DNA of 15,779 bases from assembly GCA_945952575.1 (NCBI GenBank), contig CAMFIY010000017.1, forward strand, positions 1-15,779, in the 5' to 3' direction. The DNA comes from an uncultured Leucobacter sp. (lineage in GTDB: Bacteria; Actinomycetota; Actinomycetes; Actinomycetales; Microbacteriaceae). The position numbers were made by a program, and so were the translations under genes. The notes under the pieces are model-generated. The model saw only the letters and a program-made list of their open reading frames with translations, searched no databases and had not been told where the DNA came from. Below, one piece after another: positions 1 through 6,898 of the stretch. Numbering within the stretch: position 1 is the stretch's first letter; the number at the start of each line of letters is the position of its first letter.

Positions 1-1167
1 CTTGAAGTCGTCGAGGTCGATGAAGAGCAGGGCGATGCCCTCGTGGTAGAGGCGATTCTCGTTCGCCTCTACCAGCGCCTTCTGGAACGCGCCGTAGTTC
101 GGCAGGCCGGTGAGCGCGTCGGTGTTCGCCCGTCGCTCGAGGAGCAGCACCTCGTCCTGGGTGCGCGCGGCCTCGCTCGCGACGTGCGCGACGGAGTTGA
201 GCGCGCGCTCGTCCTCGCGGGAGAAGAGGGACCCGGCGACGCCGCGCGACGCGATGAGGTATTGCTCGCGGCCCGGCACCAGGGTCAGCCGGGCGCCGAT
301 CTCCTCGTCCTCCGGCGGAAGGTCCCGGATCGATACCTCGTCCGCCTTCACGATGAAGCGAGCACGGCTCTGCAGAGCCAGGCTGAGGTCGTCACCGGTC
401 TCGCGCGGCAGCTCGATCGCGGCATCGACGAGCGCGCTCAGCCGATCCTCGCTCGCGGAGTATCGCGCCCGCTGGACGAAGAGATAGATCATCGACGCGG
501 CGAGCAGCACGACGAAGGGAGAGCGGCGGCTCGCCGCCTCGTTGTCGAGCCAGGGGATGAGCAGGCGATCGACGTAGTTCATGGCCGTCGCGGTGAGCGC
601 GACGCCGAGGATGACCAGGCCGAATCGGGGGGCGTTCAGTGAGCGCAGGCTCGGAAAAGCGGGCATGTCGGTGCGCAGCCACTCGAAGATCCACTGTCCG
701 GTGAGGAAGACCAGATAGTACGCGGTCGTGGCGACCAGGAACAGAGGCAGGAGCCAGGCGTCGAAGTGTCGGAACGGATCCTGGATCGCCACGAACGCGA
801 AGGCGCTCACCGCGGCGAGGCCGGTCACCACAAGTGACGTGAGGAGGCTTCGGGTTCGTACGATCTGGCTGACCAGAATGCCGACGGTCCAGATGCACAC
901 GCCCAGGAACGGCTCACCGTCGAGCGGCTCGATGGCGAGCATCGCGATCGAGACCCCCACCGTCGGGAAGTTCGATCCGTGACCGAGCGGGATCATGAGC
1001 CCGCTGCTGATGGCGACGCCCGCGATGACGGTGAGGACCAGCGTCCACGACCCGGGCGGATCCACGATGAGGGAGGAGATGGCGTATGCGATGACGCAGA
1101 GCGTCGTGATCAGAAAGGGCGCGGCGACGATACCGCCCCATCTCCCGGCCCCCATACGCCTGAACAC
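1..1167 (-). CDS. Membrane-anchored GGDEF-domain protein, 3' part missing
   Basis: Partial gene: 389 codons are visible and the frame is still open at base 1. The first ~235 residues hold seven or eight hydrophobic segments (roughly 11-35, 41-62, 68-100, 108-128, 138-158, 182-198, 217-232), an integral membrane sensor region that I cannot assign to a named MASE family. Residues ~240-335 form a soluble, possibly GAF-like segment. A GGDEF domain opens at about 345 with NTDALTGLPNYGAF and continues to LLFIDLDDFK (380-389), the family's metal-binding Asp region. The GG(D/E)EF catalytic loop and any EAL domain would lie outside the window, so cyclase activity cannot be judged. GTG at 1167 is preferred because GAGGA sits 9 bases upstream. 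The ATG at 1155 would leave a 21-base gap. Such proteins make cyclic-di-GMP at the membrane. The upstream palindrome suggests repression. Confidence 0.88.
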   Translation of the reverse strand, partial: MFRRMGAGRWGGIVAAPFLITTLCVIAYAISSLIVDPPGSWTLVLTVIAGVAISSGLMIPLGHGSNFPTVGVSIAMLAIEPLDGEPFLGVCIWTVGILVSQIVRTRSLLTSLVVTGLAAVSAFAFVAIQDPFRHFDAWLLPLFLVATTAYYLVFLTGQWIFEWLRTDMPAFPSLRSLNAPRFGLVILGVALTATAMNYVDRLLIPWLDNEAASRRSPFVVLLAASMIYLFVQRARYSASEDRLSALVDAAIELPRETGDDLSLALQSRARFIVKADEVSIRDLPPEDEEIGARLTLVPGREQYLIASRGVAGSLFSREDERALNSVAHVASEAARTQDEVLLLERRANTDALTGLPNYGAFQKALVEANENRLYHEGIALLFIDLDDFK

Positions 1168-1196
1168 AGTCCGAATTCCTCGTCTCGCCGAAAGAG

Positions 1197-1218
1197 CGCA
1201 GAGCGGATCTGCTCTGCG
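1197..1218. promoter_or_regulatory. 22-bp near-perfect palindrome, likely operator
   Basis: Left arm CGCAGAGC (1197-1204) and right arm GCTCTGCG (1211-1218) are exact reverse complements. Of the six central bases GGATCT, the inner four (GATC) are also self-complementary, so only the G/T pair at 1205/1210 breaks symmetry. It lies in the divergent region between the GGDEF and antiporter genes, starting two bases downstream of the TTGACA of the GGDEF gene and covering the expected spacer and -10. That is a classic repressor site. It could instead form an RNA hairpin in a leader, but no T-run follows on either strand, so it is not an intrinsic terminator. Confidence 0.55.
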
Positions 1219-1220
1219 TG

Positions 1221-1226
1221 TGTCAA
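1221..1226 (-). promoter_or_regulatory. -35 element TTGACA for the GGDEF gene
   Basis: On the minus strand bases 1226-1221 read TTGACA, an exact match to the primary sigma factor -35 consensus, about 55 bases upstream of the GTG start. No TANNNT -10 lies at the usual 16-18 base spacing. The matching positions read CTCTGC or TCTGCG and fall inside the palindrome at 1197-1218, so the promoter may be weak or factor-dependent. The assignment is by position and consensus only. Confidence 0.5.
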
Positions 1227-1282
1227 TCATGGCACGCACCGGGTCGGATCCCGCGCAGGCGCGGCACGTCGTCGTGCGGGCG

Positions 1283-1288
1283 TAGGCT
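1283..1288 (+). promoter_or_regulatory. Candidate -10 box TAGGCT for the antiporter gene
   Basis: TAGGCT fits the actinobacterial TANNNT -10 pattern. It would start transcription near 1295, giving a leader of about 28 bases before the ATG at 1323. No convincing -35 is visible. The same hexamer precedes three other genes in this window, which supports the call. Confidence 0.45.
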
Positions 1289-1322
1289 CGTGCCAGGATG
1301 CAGGCCGAGAGCGGGAGGCACG

Positions 1323-2507
1323 ATGAGCTTTGCACTGCTCGCACTGATCTGCGCGGTGGCGATCATCGGCCCGGTGGTCAGCCTGGGCCGCTCCGTGCGC
1401 GTCCCCGTGGTGATCGGTGAACTCATCGTCGGCATCTTCCTGGGGAGAAGCGGGTTCTCGGTGATCGATCCCGACGAGCCGATCCTCGGATTCCTCGCCC
1501 AGATCGGGTTCGCGCTCGTCATGTTCGTGGCCGGCAGTCATGTGCCGATCCGGCAGAAGGCGATGCTGAGCGGTCTCCTGGCCGGTGCGCTGCGGGCGGT
1601 CGGCATCGCGATCGTGGCGGTGCCGCTCGGGCTCGGGATCGCCGTGTTCTTCGGCACGGGTCACGGCGTGCTCTACGCGGTGCTCATCGCCTCCTCTTCG
1701 GCATCGATCGTGCTCCCGGCGCTCGGCGGCACGCCGGTGACCAGCAAACCCGGGCTCGAGATGCTCGCGCAGCTGGCGATCGCGGATGCGCTCTGCATCA
1801 TCCTGGTGCCCTTCGTGCTGGATCCCGCACATGTCGGGCGATCCGCGCTGGGGGCGCTGGCCGTGCTCGCGGTGGCCGGGGCGTTCTTCCTCGTGCTCAA
1901 TTGGATCGAGCGCTCGGGGCTGCGCGAGCGGATCCACAGCGTCAGCAAGCGGCGCGGCCTCGCCATGGAACTCAGGATCAATCTCGCGATGCTCTTCGCG
2001 CTCGCGGCGATCGCCTCGACCATGCACGTCTCCGTCATGCTCGCCGGCTTCGCGATGGGTCTCGCGGTCTCGGCCGTCGGCGAACCCCGGCGGGTGGGCG
2101 ATCAGACCTTCGCGATCACCGAGGGCTTCCTGGGGCCGATCTTCTTCGTGTGGCTGGGGGCATCGCTCGATCTGCGGCGCCTACTCGAGGACCCGGCCGC
2201 GATCTGGCTTGGTGTGGTGCTGGGCCTCGCCGCGGTCGCCGCGCACAGCCTCGGAGCGCTGACCCGCCAGCCCTGGCCCATCGCGGCGTCGACCGCCGCG
2301 CAGCTCGGCGTGCCCGTCGGGGCTGCGGCGCTCGGACAGACCATGGGCGTGCTCAGCGCAGGCGAGGCCACGTCGCTGCTGCTCGGCGCCGTGGTGACGA
2401 TCGCGATCGTGACACTGCTCAATCGCCGGCTCATCGCGCTGGTGACCGCCGAGCCGGGTACGGCGGCAGGTCCGGCTACCCGTTCACGACCCGGAAGCGC
2501 GTCCTAG
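1323..2507 (+). CDS. Cation:proton antiporter (Na+/H+ exchanger family, CPA2-like)
   Basis: The 394-residue protein is almost wholly hydrophobic, with about 11-13 membrane segments and no obvious soluble C-terminal regulatory domain such as the TrkA-N/KTN of KefB/KefC. Family marks are PVVIGELIVGIFLG (28-41), FVAGSHV (68-74), the helix-breaking SSSASIVLPALGG (124-136), AQLAIADAL with Asp155 at the position of the transport Asp, and FFVWLGASLDL (274-284). The family exchanges Na+ or K+ for protons across the cytoplasmic membrane and serves pH and ion balance. Which ion is moved cannot be read here. ATG at 1323 is chosen because GGGAGG lies 4 bases upstream. An in-frame upstream extension to 1218 lacks membrane character. 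The TAG stop interlocks with the stop of the convergent TPR gene in a shared CTAG. Confidence 0.9.
   Translation: MSFALLALICAVAIIGPVVSLGRSVRVPVVIGELIVGIFLGRSGFSVIDPDEPILGFLAQIGFALVMFVAGSHVPIRQKAMLSGLLAGALRAVGIAIVAVPLGLGIAVFFGTGHGVLYAVLIASSSASIVLPALGGTPVTSKPGLEMLAQLAIADALCIILVPFVLDPAHVGRSALGALAVLAVAGAFFLVLNWIERSGLRERIHSVSKRRGLAMELRINLAMLFALAAIASTMHVSVMLAGFAMGLAVSAVGEPRRVGDQTFAITEGFLGPIFFVWLGASLDLRRLLEDPAAIWLGVVLGLAAVAAHSLGALTRQPWPIAASTAAQLGVPVGAAALGQTMGVLSAGEATSLLLGAVVTIAIVTLLNRRLIALVTAEPGTAAGPATRSRPGSAS
2504..2507. other. Interlocked stop codons in CTAG of convergent genes
   Basis: The palindrome CTAG provides TAG on both strands: bases 2505-2507 stop the antiporter and 2506-2504 stop the TPR protein. 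The two genes therefore overlap tail to tail by four bases, with no room for a terminator between them. Transcription of either must stop inside the other gene or depend on Rho. Confidence 0.9.
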
Positions 2508-4459
2508 AGCTGAGCGACGATCTCCTCGGCGCGGTCGGCCTGGCCGGTTTCGCGCAGGAGCTCGATGAGCTCGCCGGCCGCGTTCGCGCGATCCTCGCGC
2601 CGCCGCACCGCGCCGAAGCCCTCGAACGCCGACTCGAGCGACCAGATCGCGCCGGCGGTGTCGCCGATCTCACGCTGCGCCCGACCGGCCGCCCAGAAGG
2701 CGTGCGCGGCGTCGAAGACGAGACCGAGCTGCGCGAACTCCTCGCCGGCGAGCCCCGCCTCGGAGATCGCACGCTCGATGCTGAACGGCGGCATCCGCCG
2801 AGCCGGGTCCGCGGCCGCGATCGAACGCGCGAGCGTGTCGCGCAACTGAGCCCTGCGGCGCGACCACTCGGCGCGTCGACGCTCCGCGAGTTCTTCGCTC
2901 AAGCCCGAAGGATCGAAGCCGTCGTACCGCTCGAGCTCTTCGGCGGTGGCCCGCAACTGCGCCTCGGGATCGGCCATCCGCGCGGCGACCGGAGCCCACG
3001 CACCGAGCACCGCGGTCATCGCCTCGTCATCGGCGCCGCCCGAGCGCATCCGGGGCACGGCGGCGCCGAACAGCGTGTGAGCGGCCTCCTCCTCGCCCGC
3101 GAGCGCCGCGCACTGCGCCGCCTCAGCGTAGGCGAGTCCGGCGCGCTCCATCCACCCCTCCTGCTCGAGGGCCTCGGCAGCATCGGCATAGGCTCGGGCC
3201 GCGGCTCCGAAGTCTTTGCGGAGCGCGAGCTCCTCGGCACGCTGAAACCCAGCGGATCCGGTGTCGGATACGGCATCGCCGCCGGTACCCGCCGGGATGC
3301 GCTCGTCGGACGAGGGACCGGCACCGGACCCCGGCCCGGAGACCGATGCCGACAGATCCGCCGCGAACTCCAGCGAGATCTCGGGCAGTTGCTGCTCCGC
3401 ACGGGTGGCGGCGAGTGCCCGTTCCAGCAGACGGGCGTACATGTCGGTCCCGTTCCGCTCGTCGATCCGCCTCGCGATCGGCTCGGCCTCGGTCAGCACC
3501 CAGGCGTGCAGCTCGGCGAGCGTCGCCCATTCGGGTCGCTGCAGACCCGTCTCGGTGCTCCCGCGGTCGAGGTTCGCGGAAAGCCCGGCAAGCACCCCCA
3601 GCAGGAACCTCAGGTGGAAGAGCGGGGTCGAACCCTTCGTCAGCAGTCCCGGATAGTCGTTGCGGAGCTTGCGCAGTGCGCGCTCGAGGCGGCCGCCGCG
3701 CGCGAGCATCTCGAATCCCTGCCCGTGCTCGGTGTCGAGCCCGTCGCTGCCGTCGCGACCGCCCTCGACCGTGGCCATCGCCTGCTGGAAGGAGCGCTCG
3801 GCCAGTTCCGGGTCGCCGTTCAGCAGCGCAGAGAGTGCGAGCGAGTGATAGGTGCGGGCCGGTTCGAGATTGCACTTCGAGTCCTGCGTGAGACCGAGCT
3901 CCACCGCCTCCGCGTGGCGTCCCGTCTCGGTGAAGAAGTCGACCTGCTGGCCGATGGTGCAGGCCCGGCAGTCCTCGAACTCGTCCCGCAGCCCGGTGAT
4001 CCAGGCCAGCCGCTGCTCCTCGGCGTCGGGGCGCCCGGCGTGCCAGGCCCAGCGGAAACGCGACATGCGCACGGAGGAGAGCCCGTGCCCGGCGAGGTCG
4101 AAGCGGCGCTCCATGTCGGCGAGGAAGGCCTCCGCCTGCTCCGCGCGCACCTGCGGGTAGTCGGGCAGATCGCCGGCGACCCACTTGAATTCCCAGAAGA
4201 GGTTGCGTTCATCGCCCTCGTCGAAGAGCTCGGGGCTCTCGTCCCAGAGCCGCAGCGTCCGTGCGAAGGCGACGAAGGACTTCGCGCCCTCGCCGGCGAA
4301 TGTGTACGCCTCGACGAGATCGAGCAGCGCCTCGGGCAGGCTGCCGCGCGGCCCCTCGGCCTCGATCCGGCGAGTGATCGCCTCGGCCGCCGAGATCCGG
4401 GCGGTGCCGTAGGGCATGTTGCGGATGTCGCGCAGTTCGCGCTCGACCGTCGGGCTCAC
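2504..4459 (-). CDS. TPR-like helical-repeat protein coupled to the HSP90-family gene
   Basis: This 651-residue cytoplasmic protein has no signal peptide and no membrane segment. It is rich in Ala, Glu and Leu, with paired amphipathic helices of TPR type. The clearest are at ~170-190, 201-229 (ARTYHSLALSALLNGDPELAERSF), 405-469 (two or three repeats) and the C-terminal ~80 residues. A flexible Gly/Ser/Pro linker at ~372-402 splits it into two halves. A CxxC pair (Cys164, Cys167) plus Cys196 in the first half are unusual for a TPR scaffold and could bind a metal or form a disulfide. Start GTG 4459 overlaps the HSP90 stop as GTGA and has GAGGAG 5 bases upstream, so translation is coupled. TPR domains bind protein partners, so a co-chaperone or client-adaptor role for the adjacent HSP90 is my inference. 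The frame stays open far upstream inside the HSP90 gene, but that extension is a shadow. Confidence 0.82.
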   Translation of the reverse strand: MSPTVERELRDIRNMPYGTARISAAEAITRRIEAEGPRGSLPEALLDLVEAYTFAGEGAKSFVAFARTLRLWDESPELFDEGDERNLFWEFKWVAGDLPDYPQVRAEQAEAFLADMERRFDLAGHGLSSVRMSRFRWAWHAGRPDAEEQRLAWITGLRDEFEDCRACTIGQQVDFFTETGRHAEAVELGLTQDSKCNLEPARTYHSLALSALLNGDPELAERSFQQAMATVEGGRDGSDGLDTEHGQGFEMLARGGRLERALRKLRNDYPGLLTKGSTPLFHLRFLLGVLAGLSANLDRGSTETGLQRPEWATLAELHAWVLTEAEPIARRIDERNGTDMYARLLERALAATRAEQQLPEISLEFAADLSASVSGPGSGAGPSSDERIPAGTGGDAVSDTGSAGFQRAEELALRKDFGAAARAYADAAEALEQEGWMERAGLAYAEAAQCAALAGEEEAAHTLFGAAVPRMRSGGADDEAMTAVLGAWAPVAARMADPEAQLRATAEELERYDGFDPSGLSEELAERRRAEWSRRRAQLRDTLARSIAAADPARRMPPFSIERAISEAGLAGEEFAQLGLVFDAAHAFWAAGRAQREIGDTAGAIWSLESAFEGFGAVRRREDRANAAGELIELLRETGQADRAEEIVAQL

Positions 4460-6321
4460 TGGTTCTCCTCTGGTGCGGGGTCCGGATCGGCATCTGCGCG
4501 CAGTGCAGGACTCAGCGCGGAATCGAGCAGGACGCCGAGCGCGCCCGAGAGCGCCGTCGACTCCGCAGCCCGCAGCCCCTCGCCGGAGAGCATGACGGCC
4601 GAGAGGTACAGGGAGCGCAGTCCGGCCGAGAAGACTTCGCCGGCGGGCGCCGAGAGCAGCCTGCGGGCGACGTCGGAATCGTCGTTGAGGACGAGCGTGC
4701 GCGTGCGCGCTCGGCGTTCCTCGGCGAAGGAATCGAGCAGGCCGCTCCAGAGACCGGGCGCGGCCTCGCGTTCGCGATTCAGGTCGCGACGATGCTCGCC
4801 CTCGGCGTCGCGCAGCAGGATCGCGGGGACCGATTCCGGCGAGAAGCTCCGCACGATGACATCGCAGTCGTCCGGCTCCAGCAGGTCTCGGGCCTCGGCG
4901 ACGGCCGCGGCCACCTCGAGCTCGCGCTCGAGGCCGGGCAGCGCCAGCACCTGCACCAGGTCGGCGCTGTCGAGCTCGCGCACCGTCCAGCCCTCGCGAC
5001 GGCCGAGGCGCTCCATCACGTCCGAGTCGTAGACGTAGCCGGCGTTCACGACGACGAGGCCCTGAGCCCGGGCGACGGCCGCGACCCGCCGATAGGCCTC
5101 GGTCGTCGTCGTGAAGACGATCTCGCCGTGGCTCTCGCGCACGGAGGCAAGCGTCATCGGACCGTCGGTGGTCTCGAACGGGAGGATCGAGGCGACGAGA
5201 TCGAGCATCTCCGGGTCGGTGAGCGCGAGCGCCCGCAACGCCAGATGGTGGGTCGAGATCACGTCGTGAGCCAGCTTCGACGGCATCCCCAGGGTGCTCA
5301 GCGCCCACTGCTTGATCTGACCGCCGAGCGACTCGCGCACGCCGAGCAGCACCTCGTCGTCGTGCAGCTGCTCCCGGGAGGCGGTGGGGGAGAGCGCGTC
5401 GGTGTCGAGCACTGCGCGGACGAAGAACGCCCACTCGGGGAGCACGCGGTCGACGCGCGGCCCGAGCAGCATCCGCTTCATGTAGACCCGGTGCTGCCCG
5501 GAGCCGGGGGATACCGCCTGGGGCAGGATGAACGCGACCCCGCTCGCGCCGGCGAGAGGCAGATCGAGGTCGATGTGTCCGAGCGGCGTGAAGCCGAAGG
5601 TCCGCTCGCAGTACTCGGCGAGCGCGCGTTCGCGAACCGTGGGGCCGGGGTATTCGACGCGCCACGGCAACTGGGTCTCCGTGATCCGTCGCCAGGCGGG
5701 ATCCGACCCCTCGACGGGCACCCGCACCGCGAGGTCGAAGGGCAGCAGCGATCCGTATTCGGTCGCCAGTGCGAGTACCGTCTCGGCGGAGAGCCAGTGC
5801 GCGGCGTCCGCCCTGGCCGTCAGGCGGACCGTCGTGCCGATCGGCGCATCCTGCCCCTCCGCGGCCTCCGCCACGTCGAAGGTGCCGTCGGCCCGCCCCT
5901 CCCAGAGGATCGGGCGGGAGTCCGGTCGTGCCGACCGCGAACGCACCTCGATCCGGTCAGCGACCATGAACGCCGCGAGCATCCCGATCCCGAACTGACC
6001 GATGAACTCGGCGCGGCCGAGGCCGAGCGTCGAGTCGCGCTTCGACGAGCGCCCGATCGTGGCCAGCAGCTCGGCCGCCTCGTCGGCGGTCAGCCCGATT
6101 CCCGTGTCGGTCACCTCGAGCACCGGCCGGCCGTCATCGGCGCCCGCGTCCACCCGCAGTCGGATGCGATCGGGCGCCTCGGGATCCAGCTCGCGTCGCG
6201 CGGTGACGGCGTCGACGGCGTTCTGGATCAGCTCGCGGAGATAGACCTGCGGCCCGGAGTAGAGGTGCCGGGAGAGCAGATCGACCATCCCGGCGAGGTC
6301 GACTTGGAAGCGATCTGACAC
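4456..6321 (-). CDS. HSP90-family ATPase (HtpG-like chaperone)
   Basis: A 621-residue GHKL ATPase, about as long as E. coli HtpG (624). The nucleotide site is intact: LRELIQNAVDA (catalytic Glu30, Asn34, Asp37), VTDTGIGL (Asp72, Gly74, Gly76), IGQFGIGM (107-114) and GTTVRLT (162-168). The middle-domain loop LSPTASREQL carries Arg316 at the place of the HtpG catalytic arginine. The segment between TIGR and IGQFG, which contains the ATP lid, is several residues shorter than in HtpG. The C-terminus ends in an acidic, Pro-rich tail (ADPDPAPEENQ) without the eukaryotic MEEVD TPR-binding motif. HSP90 proteins remodel late-folding clients in the cytosol using ATP. GTG 6321 starts the conserved FQVDLAGMVDLL segment, but GGAGG is 13 bases upstream, so the start is slightly uncertain. 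The gene begins 8 bases after the YbjN stop and overlaps the TPR gene by 4. Confidence 0.92.
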   Translation of the reverse strand: MSDRFQVDLAGMVDLLSRHLYSGPQVYLRELIQNAVDAVTARRELDPEAPDRIRLRVDAGADDGRPVLEVTDTGIGLTADEAAELLATIGRSSKRDSTLGLGRAEFIGQFGIGMLAAFMVADRIEVRSRSARPDSRPILWEGRADGTFDVAEAAEGQDAPIGTTVRLTARADAAHWLSAETVLALATEYGSLLPFDLAVRVPVEGSDPAWRRITETQLPWRVEYPGPTVRERALAEYCERTFGFTPLGHIDLDLPLAGASGVAFILPQAVSPGSGQHRVYMKRMLLGPRVDRVLPEWAFFVRAVLDTDALSPTASREQLHDDEVLLGVRESLGGQIKQWALSTLGMPSKLAHDVISTHHLALRALALTDPEMLDLVASILPFETTDGPMTLASVRESHGEIVFTTTTEAYRRVAAVARAQGLVVVNAGYVYDSDVMERLGRREGWTVRELDSADLVQVLALPGLERELEVAAAVAEARDLLEPDDCDVIVRSFSPESVPAILLRDAEGEHRRDLNREREAAPGLWSGLLDSFAEERRARTRTLVLNDDSDVARRLLSAPAGEVFSAGLRSLYLSAVMLSGEGLRAAESTALSGALGVLLDSALSPALRADADPDPAPEENQ

Positions 6322-6329
6322 TGGAGCGA

Positions 6330-6818
6330 TCAGTCCTCCGGCTTGTACTTCTCCCACACGTCGGGGAAGTTCTCATTCAGGTTCTCGAAGAACGACATGC
6401 CGGTGTTCACCGCGCAGATCAGCTGCTGGCTGAGCTGTCCGTCGGTGATGCCCTGCTCGTAGTCCACGTTGTGCTCGGTGTGCAGGCGGACGACGCCCTC
6501 CTCGTCCGCACGCGCGTACGTCTTGGGCCACAGCTTCTCGGCGTTCCAGTTGTTGCAGAGCTCGATGGCCTTCCCGAGGTCCGCGGAGTCGAGCTGACCG
6601 CGCCAGGTGCCCCGGATGCAGAGCAGCTCGTCATCCTTGCCGTTGACGAAGAAGTAGAAGGAGGCGAATTCCCAGCCGCCCCCGATGTCGCCGTCGGAAT
6701 CGACGCCGTACGACCATCCTTCGCGCTCGAGCCCGGCCTTGACCCGGTCCTTGGAGAGGGGAGCCAGGCCCCCGTCGCCTCCCGGCGCCGAAGCCGCGTC
6801 TTTGCTGAAGAATCCCAT
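6330..6818 (-). CDS. YbjN domain-containing protein
   Basis: A 162-residue soluble acidic protein. After a low-complexity start (MGFFSKDAASAPGGDGG), residues ~20-155 match the YbjN family: GWSYGVDSDGDIGGGWE, FYFFVNGKDDELLCIRGTWRG, then a helix ending in LCNNWNAEKLWPKTYAR and the C-terminal FFENLNENFPDVWEKY. The YbjN fold resembles type III secretion chaperones. Its biochemical role is unclear, and E. coli YbjN affects stress responses and motility when its level changes. ATG 6818 has AAAGGA 6 bases upstream. It is the first gene of the YbjN, HSP90, TPR run and has its own candidate promoter. Proximity to an HSP90 gene is consistent with a protein-folding or client-binding role, which is inference. 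Confidence 0.85.
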   Translation of the reverse strand: MGFFSKDAASAPGGDGGLAPLSKDRVKAGLEREGWSYGVDSDGDIGGGWEFASFYFFVNGKDDELLCIRGTWRGQLDSADLGKAIELCNNWNAEKLWPKTYARADEEGVVRLHTEHNVDYEQGITDGQLSQQLICAVNTGMSFFENLNENFPDVWEKYKPED

Positions 6819-6845
6819 CAGTATTCCTTTCGTCGGAGCCTCTTC

Positions 6846-6851
6846 AGGCTA
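6846..6851 (-). promoter_or_regulatory. Candidate -10 box TAGCCT for the YbjN/HSP90/TPR operon
   Basis: Minus-strand bases 6851-6846 read TAGCCT (TANNNT), giving a predicted start near 6839 and a leader of about 20 bases. No good -35 is seen at 17 bases. A short inverted repeat, AGCCT/AGGCT with a 4-base centre (6837-6850), overlaps the box and the start site and could be an operator or a small leader hairpin. The 80-base gap after the MFS gene holds no evident terminator, so read-through from that gene is also possible. Confidence 0.35.
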
Positions 6852-6898
6852 GCGGAGGATCGTGGGGTCAGGCGGAAATCGCCGGAAACGGGCCGGGA

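Noticed and set aside
43..898. Short frames at the left edge that could be taken as the genes there
   Set aside because: The real frame is the open minus-strand GGDEF gene that runs off the window. The short frames lack domains and conflict with it.
1197..1218. Palindrome as an intrinsic terminator
   Set aside because: There is no T-run on either strand, and both flanking genes point away from it, so no transcript ends here.
1901..5032. A 1043-codon plus-strand open frame across antiporter, TPR and HSP90 genes
   Set aside because: It overlaps the antiporter in another frame and is antisense to two well-supported genes. The composition is that of an out-of-frame shadow.
4460..5665. N-terminal extension of the TPR protein reaching into the HSP90 gene
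   Set aside because: The extension lies wholly within HSP90 coding sequence and is Arg-rich and featureless. GTG 4459 has a good ribosome-binding site and a standard GTGA overlap.
2504..6818. YbjN/HSP90/TPR cluster as a phage-defence system
   Set aside because: No nuclease, toxin, membrane effector or mobile-element sign is present. A chaperone role explains the visible domains, so defence is not claimed.
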